From NCBI RefSeq assembly GCF_013215345.1, contig NZ_JABSOV010000043.1, positions 1 to 32,527 on the forward strand: a stretch of DNA of 32,527 nt, in the 5' to 3' direction. Below, piece after piece: positions 1-8,058 of the stretch (its first letter is position 1; every line of letters starts with the position of its first letter). The stretch is from Colwellia sp. Its GTDB lineage: Bacteria; Pseudomonadota; Gammaproteobacteria; Enterobacterales; Alteromonadaceae. Both the position numbers and the translations under genes were made by a program. The notes under the pieces are model-generated. The model was not told the DNA's origin and did no database searches. It worked only from the letters and a program-made list of their open reading frames with translations.

Positions 1-2
1 TT

Positions 3-179
3 TTATTAAACTGCTTGTTTAGCCCAACCTATTTATTTGATGGTCGTGATTTAGGTGATGGTGCGGCTTTGGCCTCAATGACTATGGTGCCTGAGTTGGT
101 TTGGGTTTTAATATGGTGCGTGTTAGCCATGGCAGCGCTTTACTCTTTAATTAAAACCAATCAAAAGTCTTATGCTTAA
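3..179 (+). CDS. C-terminal end of a membrane protein (partial)
   Basis: An open frame enters from the left edge and ends at TAA 177-179, giving 58 residues. It contains one clear hydrophobic segment of about 20 residues (around PELVWVLIWCVLAMAALYSL) followed by a short polar tail, IKTNQKSYA. That is the pattern of a last transmembrane helix with a short end. I do not recognise the family from this fragment. It lies on the same strand as the hydrolase that follows, 43 bases before that gene's preferred start, so the two could be co-transcribed. The start and most of the protein are outside the window. Confidence 0.55.
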   Translation, partial: LLNCLFSPTYLFDGRDLGDGAALASMTMVPELVWVLIWCVLAMAALYSLIKTNQKSYA

Positions 180-222
180 ATCAAGGGCCTAACCCTTATG
201 GCTAACTTTTATGGCAGGTATG

Positions 223-1149
223 ATGAAAATTGAAGCGCTGAGTTTTCAACTTGAGGACTTAACATTAGCAGCACTAGCTTGTGGCAATAAAGAGCACCAA
301 CCAGTGCTATGCTTACATGGTTACTTGGATAATGCCGCAAGCTTTTTACCTTTTATGCAGCAAATAATGCAGCAAACAGTGCAACAAGGTGATTTACTCG
401 CGAGTCGACGTATTATTGCCTTAGATTGGCCTGGACATGGTCATTCAGACCATCGCAGTGTTGGGGCTCATTACCATTTTTTTGATTATGTTAGTGATTT
501 AGTGGCTTTGTTTAGCCTTAATAATTGGCCTGCCATTGATATCGTTGCGCACTCAATGGGCGCTATGATTGCAAGTGCATTTGCAGCGGCTTTTCCAGAA
601 AAGGTAAAGTCACTGACCTTGATTGACTCATTTGGCTTTATTTGTGCGCCAACAGAGCAAACAACTAGCCAGTTAAGAAAAGGCGTGTTGAGCCGAGTAA
701 AGCCAGTTAAGTCAAACCGGGCTTTTTCCGAAGAAACAGCTATTAAAGCACGCATGCATGTTTGTGACTTAAAAATCGAACATGCAAAATTGATTGTACA
801 AAGATCATTGCTAGAGGTTAAACCTCAGCCAAGTAATAGTATAGCGGGAGATGATGCTAGTACTTTATATCGTTGGCGCTCAGACACACGCTTACGAACT
901 ATTTCACCTTATCGATTAAGCCTAGCGCAAGGGCAACAGCTTTTTAGTGATATTAAATGCCCGCTGCAATTAATTTATGGTGATAAAGGCATGGATATGG
1001 TTGCCACAGGGGTAGAGCAGTTTTCAGCCAGTGTGGATAACCTGACAACTATCCGCTTGTCAGGTGGTCACCATGTTCATATGGAGCAAACGAAAGAAAT
1101 ATCATATTTACTTAGTAATTTTTTTAATAAAATTCAAACAAGCGTTTAA
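223..1149 (+). CDS. alpha/beta hydrolase, SERHL-like
   Basis: Alpha/beta-fold serine hydrolase of about 309 residues. The order of motifs fits the fold: an oxyanion-hole HG in LCLHGYLDNAASF, then LDWPGHGHSD, then the nucleophile elbow AHSMG, in which Ala replaces the first Gly of GxSxG, and a late GGHHVHME that supplies the catalytic His. The LHGYLDNAASF and WPGHG segments resemble the serine hydrolase-like (SERHL) family; the substrate is unknown. I prefer the ATG at 223 (MKIEAL) because AGG lies five bases upstream. In-frame ATGs at 211 and 220 are possible, but 211 has no visible ribosome site. The gene sits 118 bases before fadD on the same strand, so an acyl-ester substrate is plausible by context only. 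The last codons overlap a PsrA-like box. Confidence 0.85.
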   Translation: MKIEALSFQLEDLTLAALACGNKEHQPVLCLHGYLDNAASFLPFMQQIMQQTVQQGDLLASRRIIALDWPGHGHSDHRSVGAHYHFFDYVSDLVALFSLNNWPAIDIVAHSMGAMIASAFAAAFPEKVKSLTLIDSFGFICAPTEQTTSQLRKGVLSRVKPVKSNRAFSEETAIKARMHVCDLKIEHAKLIVQRSLLEVKPQPSNSIAGDDASTLYRWRSDTRLRTISPYRLSLAQGQQLFSDIKCPLQLIYGDKGMDMVATGVEQFSASVDNLTTIRLSGGHHVHMEQTKEISYLLSNFFNKIQTSV

Positions 1150-1150
1150 A
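1133..1150. promoter_or_regulatory. PsrA-like box upstream of fadD
   Basis: TTCAAACAAGCGTTTAAA: arms TTCAAAC and GTTTAAA around a 4-base spacer, with one mismatch to perfect symmetry. The known PsrA motif is (C/G)AAAC-N2-4-GTTT(G/C). The left arm is identical to that of the perfect box before the lipase at 3977. It overlaps the stop codon of the hydrolase and lies 117 bases before the fadD start. PsrA represses fatty-acid degradation genes in many gammaproteobacteria, so fadD is a sensible target. The site assignment is inference. Confidence 0.55.
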
Positions 1151-1222
1151 TTTTACTGGCGCAATGATGAAAATTTTGCTAAAACAGTGGTATTAAAATA
1201 AGAGTTGCTATAAATAAAATAA

Positions 1223-1240
1223 TTGTTATCAAAATAACAA
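1223..1240. promoter_or_regulatory. inverted repeat in the fadD leader region
   Basis: TTGTTAT-CAAA-ATAACAA is a perfect 7-base inverted repeat with a 4-base centre, ending 27 bases before the fadD start. It could be an operator for an unidentified regulator or a weak mRNA hairpin. It does not match FadR or PsrA motifs. Confidence 0.3.
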
Positions 1241-1267
1241 CGTAATAACCTATTGAGGAAAGCCATT

Positions 1268-2923
1268 GTGGAAAAAATTTGGTTAGAAAAAAGTTACCCA
1301 AGTGAAGTGCCATTCGAAATAGATGCTGATAAGTATCCATCCATTGTCGCCATGTTCACTAAATACTCTACTCAATATAGTGATAAAACTGCATTTATTA
1401 ATATGGGCGCTTCAATATCATATGAAGAGCTTTTAGTACAAGCAACGGCTTTTGCTGCTTATTTACAACAAGATTTAGGCTTAGAGAAAGGCGATAAATT
1501 CGCCATCATGGTTCCTAACTGTTTACAGTATCCTATTGCATTATTTGGCGCTTTGTTAGCAGGCCTTACGGTTGTTAACGTAAACCCTTTGTATACCGCC
1601 CGTGAGCTTGAGCATCAATTAAAAGACTCTGATACTAAAGCAATGTTAATTATCGAAAACTTTGCGCAGACTCTTGAGAAAGTGATTGATAAGACGCCGG
1701 TGAAACATGTCATTATGACATCACTGGGTGATCGCTTAGGCTTAGTTAAAGGCACTGTAGTAAATTGCGTCGTTAAGTATGTTAAAAAGATGGTACCTGC
1801 GTTTAACCTACCCGGTGCCGTGCGCTTTAATAAAGTATTAGCACAAGGTATGAAGCTTAAATTGACGCCAGTAGCATTGTGCGGTGATGATCTTGCCTTC
1901 TTGCAATATACCGGTGGTACTACAGGTCTTTCTAAAGGTGCAATGTTAACGCATCGCAATATGGTGGCAAACTTACAGCAAGCTAAAGCCGCTATCAGTC
2001 CATTACTGGAAGAGGGTAACGAGTTAGTAGTAACTGCTTTACCGCTTTATCATATCTTTGCCTTAACGGCGAATTGCTTAACCTTCTTTACTTTAGGTGG
2101 CACCAACTTATTGATTACCAATCCTAGAGATATGCCAAACTTTGTTAAAGAGTTATCAAAATATCCATTCACTGCGATAACTGGCGTTAACACGTTATTT
2201 AATGGATTGTTGAATACCCCTGGTTTTAGCGATATAAACTTCAGTACCCTAAAAATGTCACTGGGTGGCGGCATGGCTGTGCAACGACCAGTAGCTGAAC
2301 GTTGGCAACAAGTTACAGGTTCACGCTTGTTGGAAGGGTATGGTTTAACCGAATGTGCACCTATGGTTTCTATAAGCCCATACAATCTTGCTGCTTATGA
2401 TGGCACTATTGGTATTCCAGCGCCTTCAACCGATGTTAAAATTATGCGTGAAGATGGCAGTGAAGCTGACATTGGTGAGTCTGGAGAGATGTGGGTTAAA
2501 GGTCCTCAGGTGATGTTAGGTTATTATAAATGCGTGGAAGCTACAGCCGAAGTATTAAAAGATGGCTGGTTTGCTACGGGCGATATTGCCATGATGGATG
2601 ATAAAGGTTTTTTTACTATAGTCGATCGTAAAAAAGACATGATTATCGTTTCTGGTTTTAATGTCTACCCGAATGAAATTGAAGAAGTACTGGCCATGCA
2701 TGACGGCGTACTAGAGTCTGCAGCAATTGGTGTTCCGCATGATGTCTCTGGTGAGATTGTGAAAATATTCGTGGTCAGTAAGTCCGATGATCTAACGGAA
2801 GAATCGCTGATTAAGCATTGTCGCGAAAACCTTACTAATTATAAAGTACCAAAATTGGTTGAGTTTCGTAAAGAGCTACCAAAAACCAATGTCGGTAAAA
2901 TCTTAAGAAGAGAGCTTCGCTAA
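1268..2923 (+). CDS. fadD: long-chain fatty-acid-CoA ligase FadD
   Basis: ATP-dependent acyl-CoA synthetase, 551 residues (E. coli FadD has 561). It adenylates a free fatty acid and transfers it to CoA, the entry step of beta-oxidation, and acts at the inner membrane face. Visible motifs in order are the P-loop [12 protein letters not shown] (about 214-225), YGLTE (358-362), the FACS signature starting DGWFATGD (from 432) with VDRKKDMI, and the C-terminal GK (K544) catalytic lysine in GKILRREL. The start is GTG 1268 ([18 protein letters not shown]). It aligns with the FadD N-terminus and has GAGGAA at 1256-1261; the in-frame TTG at 1253 is rejected. A PsrA-like box lies upstream and a bidirectional terminator follows. 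Confidence 0.95.
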   Translation: MEKIWLEKSYPSEVPFEIDADKYPSIVAMFTKYSTQYSDKTAFINMGASISYEELLVQATAFAAYLQQDLGLEKGDKFAIMVPNCLQYPIALFGALLAGLTVVNVNPLYTARELEHQLKDSDTKAMLIIENFAQTLEKVIDKTPVKHVIMTSLGDRLGLVKGTVVNCVVKYVKKMVPAFNLPGAVRFNKVLAQGMKLKLTPVALCGDDLAFLQYTGGTTGLSKGAMLTHRNMVANLQQAKAAISPLLEEGNELVVTALPLYHIFALTANCLTFFTLGGTNLLITNPRDMPNFVKELSKYPFTAITGVNTLFNGLLNTPGFSDINFSTLKMSLGGGMAVQRPVAERWQQVTGSRLLEGYGLTECAPMVSISPYNLAAYDGTIGIPAPSTDVKIMREDGSEADIGESGEMWVKGPQVMLGYYKCVEATAEVLKDGWFATGDIAMMDDKGFFTIVDRKKDMIIVSGFNVYPNEIEEVLAMHDGVLESAAIGVPHDVSGEIVKIFVVSKSDDLTEESLIKHCRENLTNYKVPKLVEFRKELPKTNVGKILRRELR

Positions 2924-2980
2924 TACAATAGAGCAGTACAATGTATTGATTAAGCAAACAGCTAATCAAAATGACTCATT

Positions 2981-3013
2981 AAAAAGGCAAGCTATCATAG
3001 CTTGCCTTTTTTT
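2981..3013. terminator. bidirectional intrinsic terminator between fadD and yciK
   Basis: Stem GGCAAGCTA (2986-2994) / TAGCTTGCC (2998-3006) with loop TCA. An A-run flanks the left side and a run of seven T the right, so it can end transcription from both convergent genes. Confidence 0.9.
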
Positions 3014-3046
3014 ATGGTAAATTTTCTAGAGGATTACCCTAGTAGT

Positions 3047-3790
3047 TTAATCTTGCTGAGCCTTTAAGGTTTGACCATTTACTTCAACACTGTCATCAGA
3101 CATCAAATAAACATATAAAGGCATAATATCTTCTGGGCTAGCAATTACTGTTTTATCTTCAGCAGGGAATGCACACGAGCGCATGTTGGTATTAGTAGCG
3201 CCTGGGTTAATTGCATTAGTACGCATACTGCTAGTGTCATATTCATCAGCAATAACTTGCATCATGCCTTCAGTGGCAAATTTTGACATGCTATATGGTC
3301 CCCAGTAAGCGCGCCCTTGATTGCCAACACCTGATGAGGTAAAAATCAAAGATGATTTTGGTGCTAACAATAATGTTGGTATTAATGCTTGGGCCAATAG
3401 ATATTGCGCGGTGACATTCACTTTCATTACATCATTAAATACTTGCTCATGAATTTGAGTAAATGGCGTAAGCTCACCTAAAATAGAGGCATTAAGTAAT
3501 GCACCATCTAGTCGACCAAATTGGCTGACAATTGTTGAACACATATCAATATAGTTTTGCTTCGTGGCACCCTTTAAATCTAGAGGGATAATAGCGGGTT
3601 CAGCTTGGCCAAGGGCTACAATTTCATCATAAACAGCTTCAAGCTTACTAACCGTTTTACCAAGAAGAATTACTGTCGCGCCAAGTTTGGCATAAGTTAA
3701 TGCAGCAGTGCGGCCAATACCAGCACCAGCACCGGTAACTAGAATGATTTTGTTGTTTAAACAAGCATCTTTTATTGAATAATTAAACAT
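3047..3790 (-). CDS. yciK: YciK-family SDR oxidoreductase
   Basis: Short-chain dehydrogenase/reductase of 247 residues (E. coli YciK has 252). It shows the Rossmann glycine motif TGAGAGIG (19-26), NAS in place of the usual NAG at about 100-102, the catalytic Ser in FTSSGVG, YSMSK with Tyr166 and Lys170, and INPGATNTNMR. The FATEGMMQV.ADEY and SPEDIMPLYVYLMSDDS stretches match YciK closely. The natural substrate is not known. The start was set at 3790 (MFNYSIKDACLNNKIILVTG) by alignment with the YciK N-terminus. A start at 3853 would add 21 residues with no counterpart, though the ribosome site at 3790 is weak. It is divergent from the lipase gene, so the FadR/PsrA-like boxes at 3959-3994 could affect it too. 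Confidence 0.9.
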   Translation of the reverse strand: MFNYSIKDACLNNKIILVTGAGAGIGRTAALTYAKLGATVILLGKTVSKLEAVYDEIVALGQAEPAIIPLDLKGATKQNYIDMCSTIVSQFGRLDGALLNASILGELTPFTQIHEQVFNDVMKVNVTAQYLLAQALIPTLLLAPKSSLIFTSSGVGNQGRAYWGPYSMSKFATEGMMQVIADEYDTSSMRTNAINPGATNTNMRSCAFPAEDKTVIASPEDIMPLYVYLMSDDSVEVNGQTLKAQQD

Positions 3791-3958
3791 CTTAGGATCT
3801 TTTCGCTGTGTGTGAGAAAAATACCTGTCTATTCTACTCGTTGACATTTTCATTGACGAGAAAAAAGTTTATTAACATGAAAAACAACACAAACTAAGAC
3901 AAAATAATACAAAAAAGTAAAAAACTACTAGCACCTTGTGACATCTTGGGGTAACTTT

Positions 3959-3975
3959 AACTGGTCTAACTAGTT
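3959..3975. promoter_or_regulatory. FadR-like operator before the lipase gene
   Basis: AACTGGTCTAACTAGTT is a 17-base imperfect palindrome. By recall of the E. coli FadR consensus (AGCTGGTCCGACNTGTT), 12 of 16 defined positions agree, including the whole CTGGTC half. It lies 83 bases before the lipase ATG and is separated by one base from the PsrA-like box. FadR releases DNA when long-chain acyl-CoA binds, so lipase induction by fatty acids is predicted. The assignment is inference. Confidence 0.55.
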
Positions 3976-3976
3976 A

Positions 3977-3994
3977 TTCAAACGGTAGTTTGAA
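3977..3994. promoter_or_regulatory. perfect PsrA-like box before the lipase gene
   Basis: TTCAAACGGTAGTTTGAA has perfect 7-base arms around GGTA and contains the PsrA core CAAAC-N4-GTTTG exactly. It ends 64 bases before the lipase ATG in the divergent yciK/lipase region. The same left arm and spacer length occur upstream of fadD (1133-1150). The rest of the 268-base intergenic region is AT-rich, and I cannot place a convincing -35/-10 pair in it. Confidence 0.65.
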
Positions 3995-4058
3995 CTTTAA
4001 AAGTAAAATAACTTTAACAAATATACATAATAAAAATTAAGGCATTGGGGAATATAAC

Positions 4059-6686
4059 ATGAAAAAGCTAGCTCTCAGTCTTGCTATTATTAGCGCACTT
4101 GGTTTAAGTGCCTGTGATAGCGAAACAATCGAAGATGTACAAAAAGAAGTGGCAGGAAATGGCTCAGCGGTAATGCCGTTAGCACGTATTGTTTTTGACC
4201 CTTCTAATGGCGTTTTATCAGTCCCTAATGATTTATTATTCTCGGGTTCTCCTGATGGTACCTTACATATGCCTATTAAAAGGGATAAAGACGGCAATAT
4301 AATTTCAGGTGAAAAGGATGAAGAGGGAAATGAGATTGAATCGCCTAATTATGCTGAACCATCTACTGCAATGGGAGCTATAGATGGTTGGTCAACGACT
4401 AATCCATTTGTACTTGCTATTGATTTCCCTGCGGGCACATCACTTGATGGCAGCTCTGTGGTAAATCCTGCCTCAGTAAAAATATTTGAAACCTTAATGG
4501 GTGGTGATCCTGGTTGTGAAGAAGTGCCTCGTGGTGCAGCTTGTACGGTTGTTGGTGAATTAACCTTTGGTGTTGACTTTGCAGCTCAAGCATCAGGCAA
4601 TAGTATTGCAATTATTCCTTTAAAACCTCTGAAAGCAAAAACAACTTATATTCTAGCTTTAACCAATAACTTAAAAGACAGTAATGGTACAGCTGTTGCA
4701 GCTTCATTAACTTATGAAGCTGTTCGTCAAGATATTACTAATCACCCATTAGTGACTGATGATCAAAAGAGTTTGCAAGGTGTGATAAATAGTTATGAAA
4801 ATGCGATTGCAGTAGCGGGTGCTGATAAAGATGCCTTAATTTACACTATGGCATTCACTACACAATCGACTGTTGATGTATTAGCGACCACTAAAGCTTT
4901 AATGGCTAATAATGTACCTGCGATGGTTGCTAATGCAATGAAAGGTATTCCAACAATAGGTGTTCAAGATACCGGGATGTCTGTTGCTAATATTTTAGCT
5001 CCTTATCCTGAAGGGCACCCTGACTTTGACAAAAACAAAATCCCACAATCATTAGTACCGTTATACTCAACAGCTAACTTTATGCAAGGTAGTATTACAT
5101 TACCTTATTATCTAGGTGTACCGACCGCTGAAAATGGTATGGCTCCTATGAATGATTGGTGGAAGTCGTTATGTGATTCGGGTGCTATATTGGCTGGCGT
5201 GGCTGCAAAGATTGCCGCGGGACAGCTTCCTCCTGAAACTATCCCAACTGAGCCAGTGAGTGTTGATGATGGCACTTGTATAGCGATATCGGCGGCAAAA
5301 GGTTTGCCTGCTCCAGGTCTTAGAGCACTTGGTTTTGATACGAAACGTCATTTAACCAAATTTAGTCCTGTGCCTAAAGCTAATGCTAACATGCCTGTTG
5401 TTGTGCAAATGACTACGCCGGATGTAAATGTAGCGAATGCTGTTCGTCCAAATTTAGGTTTATCTGCTGATTTAGTTGAACCAGATAATGGCTGGCCGGT
5501 TGTTATATTGCAACACGGAATAACATCGAAAAAAGAAGATATGTTAGCCATCACAGGTATTCTTTCAGCGTATGGCTTTGCAACAGTCGCAATTAACCAT
5601 CCTTTACATGGTGATCCTGATGCCCTTGGTGGTTTATTTCCTGGTGGTAGCCGTGGTTTTGATATAACTGGCCCTGATGATGTTCCTGATGGAGTTGATG
5701 ATATTAATGCTTCAACAGTTTCAGCCACTCACTATATGAACCTAGCGAGCCTGTTAACTACACGTGATAATTTACGTCAGTCAACATCAGACTTAGTTGG
5801 TTTACGCTTAGGTTTAAACTTCTTAGGTGGCCTTCATACAGAAGGTAATCAAATAAAAGTTGATAGCGCCAATGTACACTTCTTAGGGCATTCATTAGGT
5901 GCTATTACAGGCATCAACTTTGTTGCTTTAACAAATACTGCGCTTGATCCGCAAGTAGACCCATTATTTGCAGTGAATACTAATACTTTAGCAATGCCGG
6001 GTGTGATGATTGCTAACCTATTGATGGAGTCAGGCTCTTTTGGTAACTTGATAAAAGCTAACTTAACCTACAGTGCCTCGCCTGAGTTTAAAGCAATGCT
6101 TGATGCAATATACCCGCTAGATGACAATGGTAAGTCTACTGCAACTGAAAAAGAGATCGTTGTAGCGTATTTAGCTTTTTATGCAGCATTAACTGCTGAA
6201 CAACAAGCTGGTCTAAATGCTACTTTCACTCAATTTGTCTTTGCCGCGCAAACGGTAACTGATGCTGGAGACCCAGCAAACTATGCTGGTATCATTCAAG
6301 CGAATGCAACACCAACACACTTAATAGAAGTGGTAGGTAATGGCGTTGATAGTGATGGTGGTGTATGTAAAGATATCTTAGCCACTGATAACTGCTCAGA
6401 CCAAGTTGTACCAAATAGGGTAACTACTACGCCATTTGGTGGTACTGAAGGTGCGATAGCTTTACTTGGTTTGCCAACTGTTAGTAGTGATACTGAAGGC
6501 TCTGGTGCGGTACGCTTCATTTATGGCCATCATGGTTCAATATTAGACCCTGTTCCTAACAGTGTTTCAGTGCAAGATCCTCTAGTAACAGGTGCTGTCA
6601 CTCAAGAAATGCAAGGTCAAGTTGTCGGTTTCTTTGCTACTATGGGACAATTGATAAAAGTAACTAATACTGATGTGGTTAAATAA
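4059..6686 (+). CDS. Pla-1/VolA-type surface lipase lipoprotein
   Basis: 875-residue exported lipid hydrolase. The N-terminus is a lipoprotein signal peptide (MKKLALSLAIISALGLSAC) with lipobox LSAC, so Cys19 should be lipidated. An Ig-like or beta-rich N-terminal half leads to the alpha/beta-hydrolase domain, with the oxyanion/HG region in VVILQHGITSKKEDM, the nucleophile GHSLG (Ser612), and a late YGHHGSI (His824/825) as the likely catalytic His. This architecture matches the Pla-1/cef extracellular lipase family, which includes Vibrio VolA, a surface-exposed lysophospholipase that frees fatty acids from host or environmental lipids. The start is supported by GGGGAA at 4047-4052. FadR- and PsrA-like boxes just upstream and fadD nearby support a role in feeding exogenous fatty acids to beta-oxidation. 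Exact substrate preference cannot be read from the sequence. Confidence 0.88.
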   Translation: MKKLALSLAIISALGLSACDSETIEDVQKEVAGNGSAVMPLARIVFDPSNGVLSVPNDLLFSGSPDGTLHMPIKRDKDGNIISGEKDEEGNEIESPNYAEPSTAMGAIDGWSTTNPFVLAIDFPAGTSLDGSSVVNPASVKIFETLMGGDPGCEEVPRGAACTVVGELTFGVDFAAQASGNSIAIIPLKPLKAKTTYILALTNNLKDSNGTAVAASLTYEAVRQDITNHPLVTDDQKSLQGVINSYENAIAVAGADKDALIYTMAFTTQSTVDVLATTKALMANNVPAMVANAMKGIPTIGVQDTGMSVANILAPYPEGHPDFDKNKIPQSLVPLYSTANFMQGSITLPYYLGVPTAENGMAPMNDWWKSLCDSGAILAGVAAKIAAGQLPPETIPTEPVSVDDGTCIAISAAKGLPAPGLRALGFDTKRHLTKFSPVPKANANMPVVVQMTTPDVNVANAVRPNLGLSADLVEPDNGWPVVILQHGITSKKEDMLAITGILSAYGFATVAINHPLHGDPDALGGLFPGGSRGFDITGPDDVPDGVDDINASTVSATHYMNLASLLTTRDNLRQSTSDLVGLRLGLNFLGGLHTEGNQIKVDSANVHFLGHSLGAITGINFVALTNTALDPQVDPLFAVNTNTLAMPGVMIANLLMESGSFGNLIKANLTYSASPEFKAMLDAIYPLDDNGKSTATEKEIVVAYLAFYAALTAEQQAGLNATFTQFVFAAQTVTDAGDPANYAGIIQANATPTHLIEVVGNGVDSDGGVCKDILATDNCSDQVVPNRVTTTPFGGTEGAIALLGLPTVSSDTEGSGAVRFIYGHHGSILDPVPNSVSVQDPLVTGAVTQEMQGQVVGFFATMGQLIKVTNTDVVK

Positions 6687-6711
6687 ATTTTATTAGTACA
6701 TTTTATTTTGG

Positions 6712-6738
6712 AAAGCCCTCTTTTGAGGGCTTTTTTTT
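6712..6738 (+). terminator. intrinsic terminator of the lipase gene
   Basis: Stem AAAGCCCTC / GAGGGCTTT with a TTTT loop and a run of eight T, starting 25 bases after the lipase stop codon. Confidence 0.9.
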
Positions 6739-6845
6739 GCCTAGTATTTATATCGTTTTATCAATTGTTTGCAAGCGAATAAAATAGTGTAGAATTACCA
6801 GCATTATTTTTGCCATTTTTTAACAATTAATCCTCAGGAGTTCTC

Positions 6846-7895
6846 TTGGAATTTTTATACGAATACGGAATGTTTTTAGCAAAAACTGTTACTTTCGTTT
6901 TGGCTGTTATTGCCATTATTATAGCCATTGCTGGTGCAGCGATGAAACAGCAACACAAAAAAGGTGAGCTTGAAATCACCGACTTGTCTGAGCAATTTAT
7001 CGAGACCGAAGAAGATATTATTCATGCCTTATTAACCAAGGAAGAATATAAAGAAAAAGAAAAAGCCGATAAAAAACAAGCAAAAGAAAAAGCTAAAGCC
7101 GATAAAGCAAAAGCAAAAGCTGGCGAAGATGCTGAGCCAAGTAAAGCTCATGTTTTTGTCGTTGATTTTAATGGCAGTATTGATGCTAAAGAAGTTAGTT
7201 CGTTACGTGAAGAAGTGACAGCTATACTTTCTGTGGCTAAGCCTGAAGATGAAGTTTTTGTTCGTTTAGAGAGTGGCGGCGGTATGGTGCACGGCTATGG
7301 TCTAGCCTCTTCACAACTTGACCGTATTCGTCAGCATAATATTCCACTGACCGTATCAGTAGATAAAGTAGCGGCTAGTGGCGGTTATATGATGGCGTGT
7401 GTAGCTAACAATATTATCTCCGCTCCTTTTGCTATTTTAGGCTCTATTGGTGTTATTGCTCAGGTACCAAATTTCAACAAGTTATTGAAAAAGCATGATA
7501 TTGAATTTGAGCAATTTACTGCCGGCGAATTTAAACGCACAGTCACTATGTTTGGTGAAAACACAGAGAAAGGTAAAGAGAAGTTTATTGAAGAGTTGGA
7601 AGAAACCCATGTGTTATTTAAAAACTTTGTTAGTGAGCGTAGACCTAGCTTAGATATTGCAAAAGTTGCAACCGGTGAGCACTGGTTTGGTACTACCGCC
7701 TTAGAGCTTGGTTTAGTTGATAGCATCCAAACCAGTGATGACTACTTACAAGGGAAAAGTAAAAGTCATAAAGTAGTAGCGATAAAGTTTGAAGTGAAGA
7801 AAGGCTTAGCAGAGAAGTTTTCAAAAGCAGCTTCATTATCTGCAGAAAGCTTTATCGGCAAGCTGTTACAACGCAATAATATTTTTCCAAGTTAG
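6846..7895 (+). CDS. sohB: SohB, inner-membrane signal-peptide-peptidase-like protease
   Basis: S49-family serine protease of 349 residues, the length of E. coli SohB. A transmembrane helix spans about residues 9-31. It is followed by a charged Lys/Ala/Glu-rich linker (about 75-98, KEKEKADKKQAKEKAKADKA), then the S49 domain. The nucleophile is Ser178 in VAASGGYMMA and the general base is Lys230 in GEFKRTVT; these form the Ser-Lys dyad of this family. The protease faces the periplasm and is thought to act on signal peptides or small membrane peptides. The start is TTG 6846, with AGGAG at 6836-6840 five bases away, and MEFLYEYGMFLAKTVT matches the SohB N-terminus. The protein is single-gene and ends at a bidirectional terminator. 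Confidence 0.95.
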   Translation: MEFLYEYGMFLAKTVTFVLAVIAIIIAIAGAAMKQQHKKGELEITDLSEQFIETEEDIIHALLTKEEYKEKEKADKKQAKEKAKADKAKAKAGEDAEPSKAHVFVVDFNGSIDAKEVSSLREEVTAILSVAKPEDEVFVRLESGGGMVHGYGLASSQLDRIRQHNIPLTVSVDKVAASGGYMMACVANNIISAPFAILGSIGVIAQVPNFNKLLKKHDIEFEQFTAGEFKRTVTMFGENTEKGKEKFIEELEETHVLFKNFVSERRPSLDIAKVATGEHWFGTTALELGLVDSIQTSDDYLQGKSKSHKVVAIKFEVKKGLAEKFSKAASLSAESFIGKLLQRNNIFPS

Positions 7896-7989
7896 GTATG
7901 AGATAGATATGAAGCTGGCACGAGTTAATCATTGGCTCGCTAGTTTTGCTTTTACAGTAACTAATTCATAACCTCATTCTGATACCTAC

Positions 7990-8028
7990 AAAAAAGCCTT
8001 GCTGAGTTTACTCAACAAGGCTTTTTTA
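7990..8028. terminator. bidirectional terminator between sohB and the symporter gene
   Basis: AAAAAAGCCTTG-C-TGAG, loop TTTA, CTCA-A-CAAGGCTTTTTT: a long stem with one C/A mismatch, an A-run on the left and a T-run on the right, between convergent genes. Confidence 0.88.
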
Positions 8029-8058
8029 ATCACTATTAGCCAGTTATAAGGCTAGTCT

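Noticed and set aside
1253..1267. TTG start giving a five-residue longer FadD
   Set aside because: The GAGGAA ribosome site lies at 1256-1261, inside this extension, and homologues start at the GTG at 1268.
3791..3853. 21-residue N-terminal extension of YciK
   Set aside because: No counterpart in the family; the shorter start aligns with the YciK N-terminus, although its ribosome site is weak.
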